Of a DNA stretch of 38,062 nucleotides, positions 1 through 7,216 are shown in pieces (positions within the stretch are counted from its first letter, which is position 1; the number at the start of each line of letters is the position of its first letter). The DNA is from Psychromonas algarum. Its GTDB lineage: Bacteria > Pseudomonadota > Gammaproteobacteria > Enterobacterales > Psychromonadaceae. The stretch lies in assembly GCF_004376845.1 (NCBI RefSeq), contig NZ_SNUW01000017.1, forward strand, positions 1 to 38,062, read 5' to 3'. The notes beneath the pieces were generated by a model that saw only the letters and a list, made by a program, of their open reading frames with translations, was not told where the DNA came from and searched no databases. A program made the translations under genes and the position numbers.

Positions 1-623
1 CGCTCGTAAGCGGAGGTATATTCAGACGTTTCAACACTGTCACTCATTTTTGCTCGCACAGGATTCAAATCAACGTAAGCCATGCAAGTGAGTAATGCAT
101 CTTCATCAAGTAGTGCTTGAGACTTGAATCGCCCTTCCCAAAAACGACCAAAGCACTCATCTTCTTTATTGGCTTTACGTGCAATAAACTCGTTTAAGCA
201 ACGCATAAACCATGAAATATCAGCGAGTCGACTCCGCCAATGTTCAATAATAGCCAATGCTGCTTTATTTTCTGCTTCTGATATTGTTTGCCCTGATTGC
301 CAACGCTCAACTAATACAGGCTTGGAATACAACTGACACCAACGTTTACAAACTTCCTCATGGTTTAGATTATTATTGAATGCTTCATCTACATGTAACA
401 CCAGATGGTAATGATTGGACATAATAGCGTAAGCACAAATATCAATACTAAACAGCGAAGCAAGGTAATGCATTCGCTCAACCACCCATTGACGCCTATG
501 CTCAAAAGATTTTTGTGTGTATTTATCTTCTCCACATAAGTAAGCGCGGCGAACACAGCGAGAAATACAATGGTAATAAGGTGTATCAGATAACGATACT
601 TGCGATTGGCGAGATTGAGTCAT
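1..623 (-). CDS. Y1/HUH transposase (RAYT-like), 3' end cut by window edge
   Basis: Open reading frame with no stop running off the left window edge, about 207 codons visible. It begins at ATG 621-623, eight bases after a strong GGAGGT ribosome site. The protein shows the HUH signature as HYH at residues 71-73 (context MSNHYHLVLHVD). Further on come RFWEGRFK and MAYVDLNPVRA, typical of the Y1_Tnp-domain transposase-like proteins that are dispersed singly in gammaproteobacterial genomes (REP-associated tyrosine transposases and relatives). These proteins nick single-stranded DNA through a tyrosine. Family members are about 220-330 residues, so roughly a third may lie outside the window. The HUH family call is confident. 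Whether it is a true RAYT mobilising nearby REP-like hairpins is an inference, and the catalytic tyrosine was not assigned. Confidence 0.85.
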   Translation of the reverse strand, partial: MTQSRQSQVSLSDTPYYHCISRCVRRAYLCGEDKYTQKSFEHRRQWVVERMHYLASLFSIDICAYAIMSNHYHLVLHVDEAFNNNLNHEEVCKRWCQLYSKPVLVERWQSGQTISEAENKAALAIIEHWRSRLADISWFMRCLNEFIARKANKEDECFGRFWEGRFKSQALLDEDALLTCMAYVDLNPVRAKMSDSVETSEYTSAYE

Positions 624-761
624 AGCAAACTACCTCCAATATGCTGAAATAAGCCACTTTTAAAAGATAGTTTACGCTTTAAATTAATTCAAAGTAGATG
701 GGTGTCCACTACTTTCCCTGCTCAATCAAGGTTATTTTTTGTACAATTAAAAGTAATTAGA

Positions 762-784
762 AAAAACGCATAAAATGCGTTTTT
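762..784. terminator. Perfect 10-bp hairpin, likely bidirectional terminator
   Basis: Two perfect 10-base arms (762-771 and 775-784) flank a 3-base AAA loop. An A run and a T run lie at the outer edges, so either strand would give a stem with a U tail. It lies upstream of the transposase start and downstream of the possible small peptide gene on the minus strand, so its clearest role is ending minus-strand transcripts. Confidence 0.7.
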
Positions 785-808
785 GGGAGAAATTCTACAG
801 CCTCAACG

Positions 809-876
809 CCGTTTTAAGCGGCAATAAAATAGTTGGTTAAAATGGCGACGAAGGAGCAAAAACCAACTGTTTTTTG
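809..876. other. Two tandem hairpins (REP-like and stem with T run)
   Basis: The first is an imperfect palindrome GCCG-TTTTAAG-CGGC at 809-823. The second has arms AGTTGGTT (831-838) and AACCAACT (861-868) around a 22-base loop, and is followed on the plus strand by GTTTTTT. Together with the hairpin at 762-784 they form a structured tract between the transposase and the small open frame. They could be terminators or REP-like substrates of the adjacent HUH enzyme; the sequence alone does not decide. Confidence 0.5.
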
Positions 877-920
877 TCCGACTTGAAAACCCTTGTTATG
901 TTTTACTGAAACTAAAACTC

Positions 921-1013
921 TTAGGTTAGCGGCCCACCAAAGGCAACTAAACTTGTTCCCAGTGCCTGAAATACATCAATTACTGAAGCTACTACACACT
1001 TTGCTTTTCCCAT
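921..1013 (-). CDS. Possible 30-residue hydrophobic peptide
   Basis: ATG at 1011-1013 is preceded by AAGGAGG at good distance (8 bases), and the frame runs 30 codons to TAA at 921-923. The peptide starts MGKAKCVVASVIDVF and ends VAFGGPLT, and is largely hydrophobic with a short basic start. A 6-bp hairpin (arms 1029-1034 and 1042-1047) sits directly upstream of the ribosome site, and terminator-like hairpins follow the stop. I do not recognise the family. The ribosome site and the surrounding structure favour a real gene, but at this length a chance frame cannot be excluded. A type I toxin-like or small membrane peptide is one possibility, by inference only. Confidence 0.35.
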   Translation of the reverse strand: MGKAKCVVASVIDVFQALGTSLVAFGGPLT

Positions 1014-1126
1014 AATACTATCCTCCTTCTCAGGATTTTGGCCTGAGTCCAATGTTGTTAACATACGATTTTTGATGTAACTCAAAACCACCAACAAAGT
1101 ACAGACAGCTAGGAACAAAACAAGCA

Positions 1127-1148
1127 GGGCAGGATTCGAACCCCCGCC
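1127..1148 (-). other. tRNA T-arm-like fossil
   Basis: On the minus strand the segment contains GGGTTCGAATCCTGCC, the classic T-loop and 3' T-stem of a bacterial tRNA. The 5' T-stem (GGGGG) pairs poorly with CCTGC, there is no CCA end, and no D-arm or anticodon arm is visible upstream. It is not a working tRNA. Such fragments commonly mark old attachment sites of integrated elements, which fits the mobile character of this region, but that origin is inferred. Confidence 0.5.
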
Positions 1149-1224
1149 ACTAACCGTTAACCTAAAAGTTCTATTGTAAAACACCTACCTCCAATGAAAA
1201 CATAACAGTATATTAAACAGAAAA

Positions 1225-1253
1225 ATTCCATATTTACGGTGGATATACGGAAT
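1225..1253. promoter_or_regulatory. 29-bp dyad, copy 1
   Basis: Arms ATTCCATAT (1225-1233) and ATACGGAAT (1245-1253) make an imperfect dyad of 29 bp. A second dyad with the same total length and near-identical arms lies at 1344-1372. Both are upstream of the minus-strand small frame at 921-1013. It looks like an operator or recombinase site. The binding protein is unknown. Confidence 0.5.
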
Positions 1254-1343
1254 ATTTTAATTTGTTAAAATATACGCTTTTGAAACACAAAAACAATATG
1301 TTACATAAAAAACAAAAAACTAGTCATGTGGATAGATAGAATT

Positions 1344-1372
1344 ATTCCGTATTAGCAACTGAAATACGGAAT
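1344..1372. promoter_or_regulatory. 29-bp dyad, copy 2
   Basis: Perfect 10-base arms ATTCCGTATT (1344-1353) and AATACGGAAT (1363-1372) with a 9-base centre. Position by position it matches the dyad at 1225-1253 at 21 of 29 bases, and the two lie 119 bp apart. Confidence 0.55.
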
Positions 1373-1689
1373 CAATTAAAAAATACAATGTTAAAAGCAA
1401 AAATTAAATAATTATTCGTATGAAATTGGAATGATAAACAAGCGCGGCTACTACGACTCCTCTGTTAAGCTTTCCCAAGCAATTAACGCATTTTAGTAAA
1501 GCCAAGCAGGATGTTTGGATTAGTTGAGACTAGTGCATGGAGCGATTTATGGACAGCATAGTTATATGGGCGGGCTAAGCTCTGTGAGCCCTTTGCACGT
1601 CCGAAACGGTACGTTTAAAATGAATTAATTAATTGGGTCAGAAAGTGATTCGGAGTGCTTTTTTCTTTGGTTACGTTCTTTTAGGCAGC
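1373..1689. other. Intergenic stretch with no recognisable gene
   Basis: No open frame here has a plausible ribosome site or protein character. A small GGGCT...AGCCC hairpin lies at 1572-1591. The stretch continues into the dispersed repeat modules at 1690-1910. Confidence 0.5.
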
Positions 1690-1763
1690 AAAAGAAAGTA
1701 ACTTACCGGCAGGGCGAAACCACAGCAAATAAAAATCAACAAGCCACGACGAGCGAAGACGAG
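1690..1763 (+). repeat. Dispersed repeat module 2, copy 1
   Basis: This segment recurs in reverse orientation at 28848-28920. Shared blocks, read on the plus strand here, are GAAAGTAA, CAGGGCGAAA, AATAAAAATCAA and CGAGCGAAGACGAG. No reading frame across it looks like a gene. It appears to be a genomic interspersed repeat. Confidence 0.7.
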
Positions 1764-1863
1764 TTCACTCCTGAACCTCTAAAATCTGAGTAAATACCCT
1801 TTCCTACGCATAGGATTATTATTTAAAAGAACCAGGCTAAAGCCTGCGCCCCAAAACACCAGC

Positions 1864-1910
1864 ACTTTCAGCAACAGCAAACAGGATGTTTGCTGTAAGT
1901 TCATTCGGCA
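1864..1910 (-). repeat. Dispersed repeat module 1, partial copy
   Basis: Read on the minus strand this is the start of the module seen at 28954-29000. The shared blocks are CCGAATGAACTTACAG, then TCCTGTTTGCTGTTGC or a close variant, then GAAAG. It diverges after that, so it lacks the later half of the module. Confidence 0.65.
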
Positions 1911-2060
1911 CATGGACGTGCAGTATGAATTCAGCGCTCCAAAACTAATCTTTGTTTTTTGGTTAAAATGCAAAATAAAGTGGAACGCTAAGAAAAAGAT
2001 AATCACTTACAGGGAAAGCAAAAACGAGGCAACACCCAGCTAATATCAAAGCATTTTCTG

Positions 2061-2089
2061 CAAAACAAAAGCAAGCCGAAGCTTGCTTT
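2061..2089 (-). terminator. Terminator of the ars operon (UUCG loop)
   Basis: On the minus strand a 9-bp stem (AAAGCAAGC with GCTTGCTTT, 2068-2089) closes a TTCG tetraloop and runs into TGTTTTG. It lies about 50 bases after the arsJ stop, which fits the end of the arsR-gapdh-arsJ transcript. Confidence 0.85.
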
Positions 2090-2141
2090 ATAACGTTGCG
2101 CAAAAAGTTATCTGTTTATAAGAAGAAAGCTTTAATAAAAA

Positions 2142-3383
2142 TTATTCAGCTATCTGGATATTTGTATCAGCTTTTTGAACAGGTAACTTTAAAGAAATTA
2201 TACTGGTAAGTAACAAAAATCCAAACGCGATCCACAAGCAAGCAGCAAATCCAGCTTCTTGATAAACCCATCCCGATAAAACAGTGCCTACTAAACGCCC
2301 CATGGCATTCGCCATATAATAGAAACCAACATCTAAAGACACGCCATCTTCTTTTGCATAGCTGATGATCAGGTATGAATGTAATGAAGAGTTAATCGCA
2401 AAAATAGCACCGAAAATGAGTAAACCAACACCGATAACCCATTGTACTTGCCAGCCTAATTGCACGCCCAATGCGAGAATACCGGTTACACTAGCCAGTA
2501 AACAACACCATAACAAAGCACTTTTCCCGTTTGGTATTGCCCCAGCTGAAAAATAAGCGGTAATACGAGGTGCAAAGCCTTGTACGATGCCATATAAAAT
2601 AACCCAAGTCGCAATGAACGCGCCCACAACAGAATGCGACCAATCAAAAATACTCGCAAGATAAATGGGCAATGCCACCACAAACCAGACATCTCTTGAT
2701 GCGAATAAAAATAAACGGGCTGCAGACAAAATATTAACAGGGCCTGACGATGAAAATATCTGTGAAAACTTAGGTTTAGACTTTGCTTTACCCAAATCTT
2801 TTTCAAGAAAAACAATGCTCGCAACAAAAACTAAGCTCAGTACCATTGCCATTGTTAATAATGCGAATTGAAAACCTAGCGTTGATAGCAAAAATCCACC
2901 AAGGAAAAAGCCAGCACCTTTGAGTGCATTTTTAGATCCCGTTAATACTGCAACCCAGTGATACAACTTACCTTGTTGATCACCCGGAATTAATGTTTTT
3001 ATTGCACTTTTGGCACTCATTTTGTTGAGATCTTTTGCGATGCCAGATAACGCTTGTGCCATCATTACCCATGCAATACTTAACCAATCGCTAGGTACGG
3101 TTAATAATAACAAAGCTGCTATTTGTAAACCGAGACCAATATTCATGGTACGATTTAAACCAACTTTTGCACCTAACCACCCTCCAACAAGGTTAGTTAC
3201 CACTCCAAAAATCTCATAGAAGAGAAACAATAAAGCGATATTTAAAGGGCTGTAACCTAACTGGTAAAAATACAACACCACCAGCATACGTAATGCACCA
3301 TCTGTGATAGTGAAGTTCCAATAGTTAAAAGTAACTAATAAATATTGTCGTAACGGTTTATCCAGTTTTAAAAACCACTGCAT
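2142..3383 (-). CDS. arsJ: Organoarsenical efflux transporter ArsJ (MFS)
   Basis: The 413-residue inner-membrane major facilitator has about 12 hydrophobic segments. The N-terminal FNYWNFTITDGALRM and FEIFGVVTNLVGGWLG-type blocks (residues about 19-70) are characteristic of ArsJ. In the known pathway the partner GAPDH makes 1-arseno-3-phosphoglycerate from glyceraldehyde-3-phosphate and arsenate, and ArsJ exports that unstable product, giving arsenate resistance without arsenate reduction. The gene is third in a minus-strand operon, 24 bp after gapdh. It starts at ATG behind AAAGGA and is followed by a UUCG-loop terminator. Length is normal for the family. The neighbours strongly support the call; export activity itself is inferred from homology. 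Confidence 0.93.
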   Translation of the reverse strand: MQWFLKLDKPLRQYLLVTFNYWNFTITDGALRMLVVLYFYQLGYSPLNIALLFLFYEIFGVVTNLVGGWLGAKVGLNRTMNIGLGLQIAALLLLTVPSDWLSIAWVMMAQALSGIAKDLNKMSAKSAIKTLIPGDQQGKLYHWVAVLTGSKNALKGAGFFLGGFLLSTLGFQFALLTMAMVLSLVFVASIVFLEKDLGKAKSKPKFSQIFSSSGPVNILSAARLFLFASRDVWFVVALPIYLASIFDWSHSVVGAFIATWVILYGIVQGFAPRITAYFSAGAIPNGKSALLWCCLLASVTGILALGVQLGWQVQWVIGVGLLIFGAIFAINSSLHSYLIISYAKEDGVSLDVGFYYMANAMGRLVGTVLSGWVYQEAGFAACLWIAFGFLLLTSIISLKLPVQKADTNIQIAE

Positions 3384-3407
3384 TGTTTCAATCCTTTTTT
3401 GACGTAT

Positions 3408-4409
3408 TTAAGCTAATGCTACTTTTTTCATTAACTCGGCAGTACGTGTCGCATAACCCATTTCATTGTCATACCAAGCGTATATTTTTAACATGCGCTT
3501 GCCGATCATCATGGTTGATAACGCATCCACAATGGTAGAACGTTGGTCACCACGATAATCAATAGATACAAGCGGACGTGTTTCAAAGCCTAATATGCCA
3601 GCTAATTCACCTTCTGCTGCTTCCGCTAATAGTTGATTAACTTCCTCCACACTCGTTTCACGATCAACTTCAAATACGATATCCGTTAACGATGCATTTG
3701 CCAGTGGCACACGCACTGCATGCCCATTAATTTTATCTTTCAATTCAGGGAAAATTTCAACAATTGCTTTTGCAGAGCCTGTTGTTGTTGGAATTAAGCT
3801 CATACCACAAGCACGCGCTCGACGTAAATCCTTATGCGGTGCATCTAAAATAGTTTGTGTGTTAGTTAAGTCATGAATAGTGGTAAAGGCAGCATTTGTG
3901 ATACCAATTTTTTCATGGATCACTTTTACAATTGGCGCGATACAGTTGGTTGTACAAGAAGCAGCAGTGACAATTTTGTGAATGTCAGCATCAAACACGT
4001 GATCATTCACGCCAACAACAATATTCGCAATCTCAGGATGTTTAACTGGTGCAGAAACCACTACTCGCTTCACACCTTGCGCAATATATTTATCTAATAA
4101 GGTTTTATCACGATGTACACCTGTTGCTTCAACAATCACATCACAAGCAGACCAATCAACGGCATCGATATCTCTTACTTGACTAACTGCAATCGATTTC
4201 CCTGCAATCTCCATACTGCTTTCAGTACAAGTCACAGGATGTTCCCAGCGACCTTGGATTGAATCAAACTCTAATAAGTGAGCTAATGTTTTAGCATCAC
4301 CAGCAACATCATTAATTTGTACAAACTCAACTTCTGGCCAATCAAATGCTGCACGCATCACTAAACGACCAATACGTCCAAATCCATTAATTCCAACTTT
4401 AATTGTCAT
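3408..4409 (-). CDS. gapdh: ArsJ-associated glyceraldehyde-3-phosphate dehydrogenase
   Basis: The 333-residue type I GAPDH has the N-terminal NAD-binding motif INGFGRIGR (residues 7-15). The catalytic cysteine is in ASCTTNC (C152), and the partner histidine H179 is in TTIHDLTNTQ. It oxidatively adds arsenate in place of phosphate to glyceraldehyde-3-phosphate, producing the arseno-ester that ArsJ exports. The operon position between arsR and arsJ marks it as the arsenic-dedicated copy rather than the housekeeping glycolytic enzyme. All active-site residues I can check are present, so it should be enzymatically normal. It starts at ATG behind AGGAA and lies 19 bp after arsR. Confidence 0.93.
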   Translation of the reverse strand: MTIKVGINGFGRIGRLVMRAAFDWPEVEFVQINDVAGDAKTLAHLLEFDSIQGRWEHPVTCTESSMEIAGKSIAVSQVRDIDAVDWSACDVIVEATGVHRDKTLLDKYIAQGVKRVVVSAPVKHPEIANIVVGVNDHVFDADIHKIVTAASCTTNCIAPIVKVIHEKIGITNAAFTTIHDLTNTQTILDAPHKDLRRARACGMSLIPTTTGSAKAIVEIFPELKDKINGHAVRVPLANASLTDIVFEVDRETSVEEVNQLLAEAAEGELAGILGFETRPLVSIDYRGDQRSTIVDALSTMMIGKRMLKIYAWYDNEMGYATRTAELMKKVALA

Positions 4410-4428
4410 GATTATTTCCTATCAAGAT

Positions 4429-4758
4429 TTACGCATCTTTTTTGATGCTTTGGTAATTGTTAATATCTAGTTGATACTCTTTTTTAAGACAATTTGATGC
4501 AATCAAACCATCAATAACTTTACGCATCCACCCCGGTAACTCGGAGTTCACTTGGTAATAGACCCACTGCCCTTCTCGTTTATCTAACAGCACACCCGAC
4601 TGACGTAAAATCGCTAAATGTCGCGAAATTTTTGGCTGGCTTTGCTCAAGTGCAACGGAGAGATCCCCGACACTGACCGAATTTTCTCTCGCAACCAGTA
4701 TTAAGCAGCGTAAGCGTGTTTCATCGGATAACATTTTAAAAAACTGATTAGGTAACAT
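4429..4758 (-). CDS. arsR: ArsR-family repressor of the ars operon, atypical sensor
   Basis: Small winged-helix ArsR/SmtB-type regulator, about 109 residues from ATG 4756-4758; an in-frame GTG at 4770 would add four residues. The recognition helix region is SQPKISRHLAILRQSG, followed by a beta-wing DKREGQWVYYQV. The usual ELCVCDL metal site is replaced by SVSVGDL, with serines where the arsenic-binding cysteines would be. The only cysteines are near residue 22 (counted from the GTG) and in SNCLKKEY near the C-terminus. It heads the operon and probably represses it through the dyad overlapping its promoter. The inducing ligand is therefore uncertain: either an arsenite site formed elsewhere or another signal. 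Confidence 0.88.
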   Translation of the reverse strand: MLPNQFFKMLSDETRLRCLILVARENSVSVGDLSVALEQSQPKISRHLAILRQSGVLLDKREGQWVYYQVNSELPGWMRKVIDGLIASNCLKKEYQLDINNYQSIKKDA

Positions 4759-4770
4759 ATTTAAATCCAC

Positions 4771-4816
4771 ATATACGAATATCCATATATAATAAATAAA
4801 GAGAATGGTAAGTCAA
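4771..4816 (-). promoter_or_regulatory. ars operon promoter and likely ArsR operator
   Basis: Minus-strand -35 TTGACT (4811-4816) and -10 TATTAT (4789-4794) are 16 bp apart. An AT-rich imperfect dyad, ATATACGAATATCCATATAT on the plus strand (4771-4790), overlaps the -10 region and start point, where a repressor would block transcription. The 5' leader before arsR would be only 10-25 bases. Confidence 0.7.
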
Positions 4817-4846
4817 CTCTATTTATTGTTTATTCTGTATTAATTA

Positions 4847-6232
4847 TTATTTTAAGATTTTCTTAAGCCAAAAAAGCTTATGTTTATAAGGAGGGTAAAT
4901 AACGGGGAGATCAAACCAAGTAGCAGCTTTGAGAACACTTTTTTTATGTGAAAAACAATCAAAACCATGTTTCCCGTGATAACTGCCAATACCACTTAAA
5001 CCAACACCACCAAAAGGTAAGTGAGGATTTACAAGGTGTTGTATACAATGGTTAATTGCCATACCACCAGCTTGAATTGCTGACGTAAGTTGCTCTTGTG
5101 TTTTATTATCTTCACTAAAAATATAAGCCGTTAAAGGATGACTAGGTAAAGAGTGAATAATATTAAGAATATCTTGATGCTCAGAAAAACTAAGAACAGG
5201 TAAAACAGGACCAAAGACTTCTTGTTGCATGATAGGATCGGTAAGTTCTACGTTTTCTAGTACGGTTGGCGCGATATAACAGTGTTCAATATCATACTGA
5301 CCACCGACAATGGCTTTATCTGTATCAATCAACTTACTAATACGTTGCGTATGTTTGCTATTAATAATGCGTCCAAAATCTTCACTTAATCTCGCATCAT
5401 CTCCATATAATATTTGAATACGTTTTGCTATTTTAGCTAAAAAATCTGATTTAATAGCATCGTCTACCAACACATAATCAGGTGCCACACAGGTTTGTCC
5501 GGCATTTAACATTTTCCCATACACGATTCGCTTAACAGCAATATCAAGGTTGGCATCTGCACAAACAATACAAGGACTTTTACCTCCGAGCTCTAAGGTC
5601 ACCGGAGTTAAATTCTTAGCAGCTTGTTGCATTACTAATTTGCCTACTTCGGTACTACCCGTGAAAAAAATATGGTCAAATTTTTGTGCCAATAAACAAG
5701 TGACGTGTTCAACATCACCATTAATACAGGTTACATATTCAGGCTTAAAAATTGAGTCAATTATTTGTTTTAATACTCGACTCACATTAGGCGTTAATTC
5801 AGATGTTTTTAACACACAGCAATTGCCTGCTGCAATCGCGGCAATTAATGGAGACAAGGTTAAAGAAACGGGATAATTAAAAGGTGAAATAATTAAACAT
5901 ACACCCAATGGCGTTGAGTGTATGTAACTAGTAGCAGGTTGAGATAATAAAGGTGTTTTAACTTTTCTAGGTTTTAACCAATGTTTTAACTGTTTAATTG
6001 TTGTGCTTATTTCGTGTAAAACAAATCCAATTTCAGCGACATAAGATTCAAATTTAGGCTTCCCTAAATCGTCTGCTAACGCTTGTGTTAAAACAGCTTC
6101 ATTGTTTAATATTACTTGCTTTAATAAATCTAACTGCTGCTGTCGATATGCTAAAGAGAATGGTTGATTAGCAACAAAAAAATCACGCTGTTTTTGCACC
6201 ATTTGTTCAAAAGCAACAGTTAATGACATCAT
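4847..6232 (-). CDS. Aldehyde dehydrogenase, ALDH3-like
   Basis: The 461-residue NAD(P)-dependent aldehyde dehydrogenase has all catalytic landmarks in order: oxyanion-hole asparagine N119 in SPFNYP, FFTGSTEVG at 189-197, general base E214 in LELGGK, and nucleophile C248 in NAGQTC. Compact length, PFNYP and the hydrophobic C-terminal tail (YKHKLFWLKKILK) resemble the class 3 or fatty/coniferyl aldehyde dehydrogenases, some of which are membrane-associated by the tail. It oxidises an aldehyde to the acid; the true substrate cannot be told. The second ATG (6227-6229) is better spaced from GGGAG than the first. It lies 23 bp downstream of sixA, so co-transcription is likely. Confidence 0.9.
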   Translation of the reverse strand: MMSLTVAFEQMVQKQRDFFVANQPFSLAYRQQQLDLLKQVILNNEAVLTQALADDLGKPKFESYVAEIGFVLHEISTTIKQLKHWLKPRKVKTPLLSQPATSYIHSTPLGVCLIISPFNYPVSLTLSPLIAAIAAGNCCVLKTSELTPNVSRVLKQIIDSIFKPEYVTCINGDVEHVTCLLAQKFDHIFFTGSTEVGKLVMQQAAKNLTPVTLELGGKSPCIVCADANLDIAVKRIVYGKMLNAGQTCVAPDYVLVDDAIKSDFLAKIAKRIQILYGDDARLSEDFGRIINSKHTQRISKLIDTDKAIVGGQYDIEHCYIAPTVLENVELTDPIMQQEVFGPVLPVLSFSEHQDILNIIHSLPSHPLTAYIFSEDNKTQEQLTSAIQAGGMAINHCIQHLVNPHLPFGGVGLSGIGSYHGKHGFDCFSHKKSVLKAATWFDLPVIYPPYKHKLFWLKKILK

Positions 6233-6255
6233 TAAACTCCCTTACTGCAAAAATA

Positions 6256-6732
6256 CTAAATAATAATTTGAGGTACCGTAGTTAAACTTAATAATTGCGC
6301 AAAACCATCTTCATCATTTAATGATATGTGCCCTACAGCTGATGTTGAGAAAGCTGGTACACCAGCAGCAGGTGCTAACTCCCCTACAATATAACCAACT
6401 AAAGGTAGATGAGAAACAATCAATATAGACTTTAACCCTTGAGCTTGAAGCGCAAATATTTCATCGACCGTATCTCGTGCACTACCACTTGGTGTTAAAC
6501 AAGGTAACGTTTGAATATTAGTAATGCCTTCAAAAAAAGGACTGACTGATTCCCAAGTTTGTTGAGCTCTAACGTAAGGACTGATTAACACTGCATCAAA
6601 AGAAACTTTTTGTTTAAGTAAATACTTCGCCATTAACTCAGATTCTTCTCGCCCAATATCTGTTAAATTACGTTCAGCGTCAGAATAAGCCATCATTTCA
6701 GCTTGCCCATGTCGCATTATATATATCTGCAT
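6256..6732 (-). CDS. sixA: Phosphohistidine phosphatase SixA
   Basis: The 158-residue histidine-phosphatase-fold protein starts MQIYIMRHGQAE, with the RHG nucleophile motif at residues 7-9 (H8 forms the phosphoenzyme). The second catalytic histidine is in ILIVSHLPLVG. SixA enzymes remove phosphate from histidine on phosphocarrier or histidine-kinase domains, such as ArcB or PTSNtr NPr, in the cytoplasm. Length is normal for SixA. It starts at ATG behind AGGAGA and is followed 23 bp later by the aldehyde dehydrogenase on the same strand. Confidence 0.9.
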   Translation of the reverse strand: MQIYIMRHGQAEMMAYSDAERNLTDIGREESELMAKYLLKQKVSFDAVLISPYVRAQQTWESVSPFFEGITNIQTLPCLTPSGSARDTVDEIFALQAQGLKSILIVSHLPLVGYIVGELAPAAGVPAFSTSAVGHISLNDEDGFAQLLSLTTVPQIII

Positions 6733-6750
6733 AAATCATTTCTCCTGAGC

Positions 6751-6785
6751 AAAAAAAAGCCCCATTACTGTAATAGCAATGGAGC
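6751..6785 (-). terminator. Rho-independent terminator after the small membrane protein
   Basis: On the minus strand GCTCCATT and AATGGGGC (arms 6778-6785 and 6759-6766) form a hairpin with one G-T pair, followed by eight Ts. It separates the transcript of the 46-residue protein from sixA. Confidence 0.8.
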
Positions 6786-6843
6786 TTAACAATTATTTAA
6801 TCATCCCTAAAGGATTGTTATGCATGGCATTCTCTTTGTGTGA

Positions 6844-6984
6844 TTAATCTTCGACTGGAGTATCGCCAGAAAGTTTTAATATGCCAACGGCAACAAAAAA
6901 TACGCCAATAAAACCTGCAATAAAGATAGTAGGCATAGCCATGTAACCTAACACGTGCCAAATGATCGATTCTAATTCACTCAT
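6844..6984 (-). CDS. Small single-pass membrane protein, TIGR02808 family
   Basis: The 46-residue protein begins MSELESIIWHVLGYMAMP, then has one membrane span (about residues 19-38) and an acidic tail GDTPVED. It starts at ATG 6982-6984 behind AAGGA. It fits the TIGR02808 family, tiny proteins known from Vibrio, Photobacterium and Aeromonas, often beside periplasmic nitrate reductase (nap) genes. No nap gene is visible here, so this is the unlinked arrangement. Function is unknown. It has its own terminator, so it is probably a single-gene transcript. Confidence 0.8.
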   Translation of the reverse strand: MSELESIIWHVLGYMAMPTIFIAGFIGVFFVAVGILKLSGDTPVED

Positions 6985-7216
6985 TTTTCATTCCTTAAAT
7001 AAATAATTATTGAATCTAATAAATGTAAATATACGTCAATATCATTTAAAAAACAGGATAAAAATCTACTTTTGAATGATCACTTGATCTATTACATCTT
7101 TACCTAAAAGCATAATCAAAAAATTCCTAAATTAATTTCAATGAAACTTTTGCCTCTTGTGCTTGTCTTTTATAGTCAGTATATTTTCTCGCAAACTAAT
7201 AACGTAGATATTAAAA

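Noticed and set aside
762-876. Integron attC site
   Set aside because: The hairpins lack the paired core sites with GTT/AAC ends, and no integrase or cassette-like gene order is present.
921-1184. Longer 87-codon reading on the minus strand that includes the small peptide
   Set aside because: It begins at GTG with a poorly spaced ribosome site and translates through the tRNA T-arm-like fragment (GGGSNPAL). Only the internal 30-codon part has a good start.
1779-2006. 75-codon minus-strand frame
   Set aside because: Overlaps repeat module 1, and no credible ribosome site or family was found.
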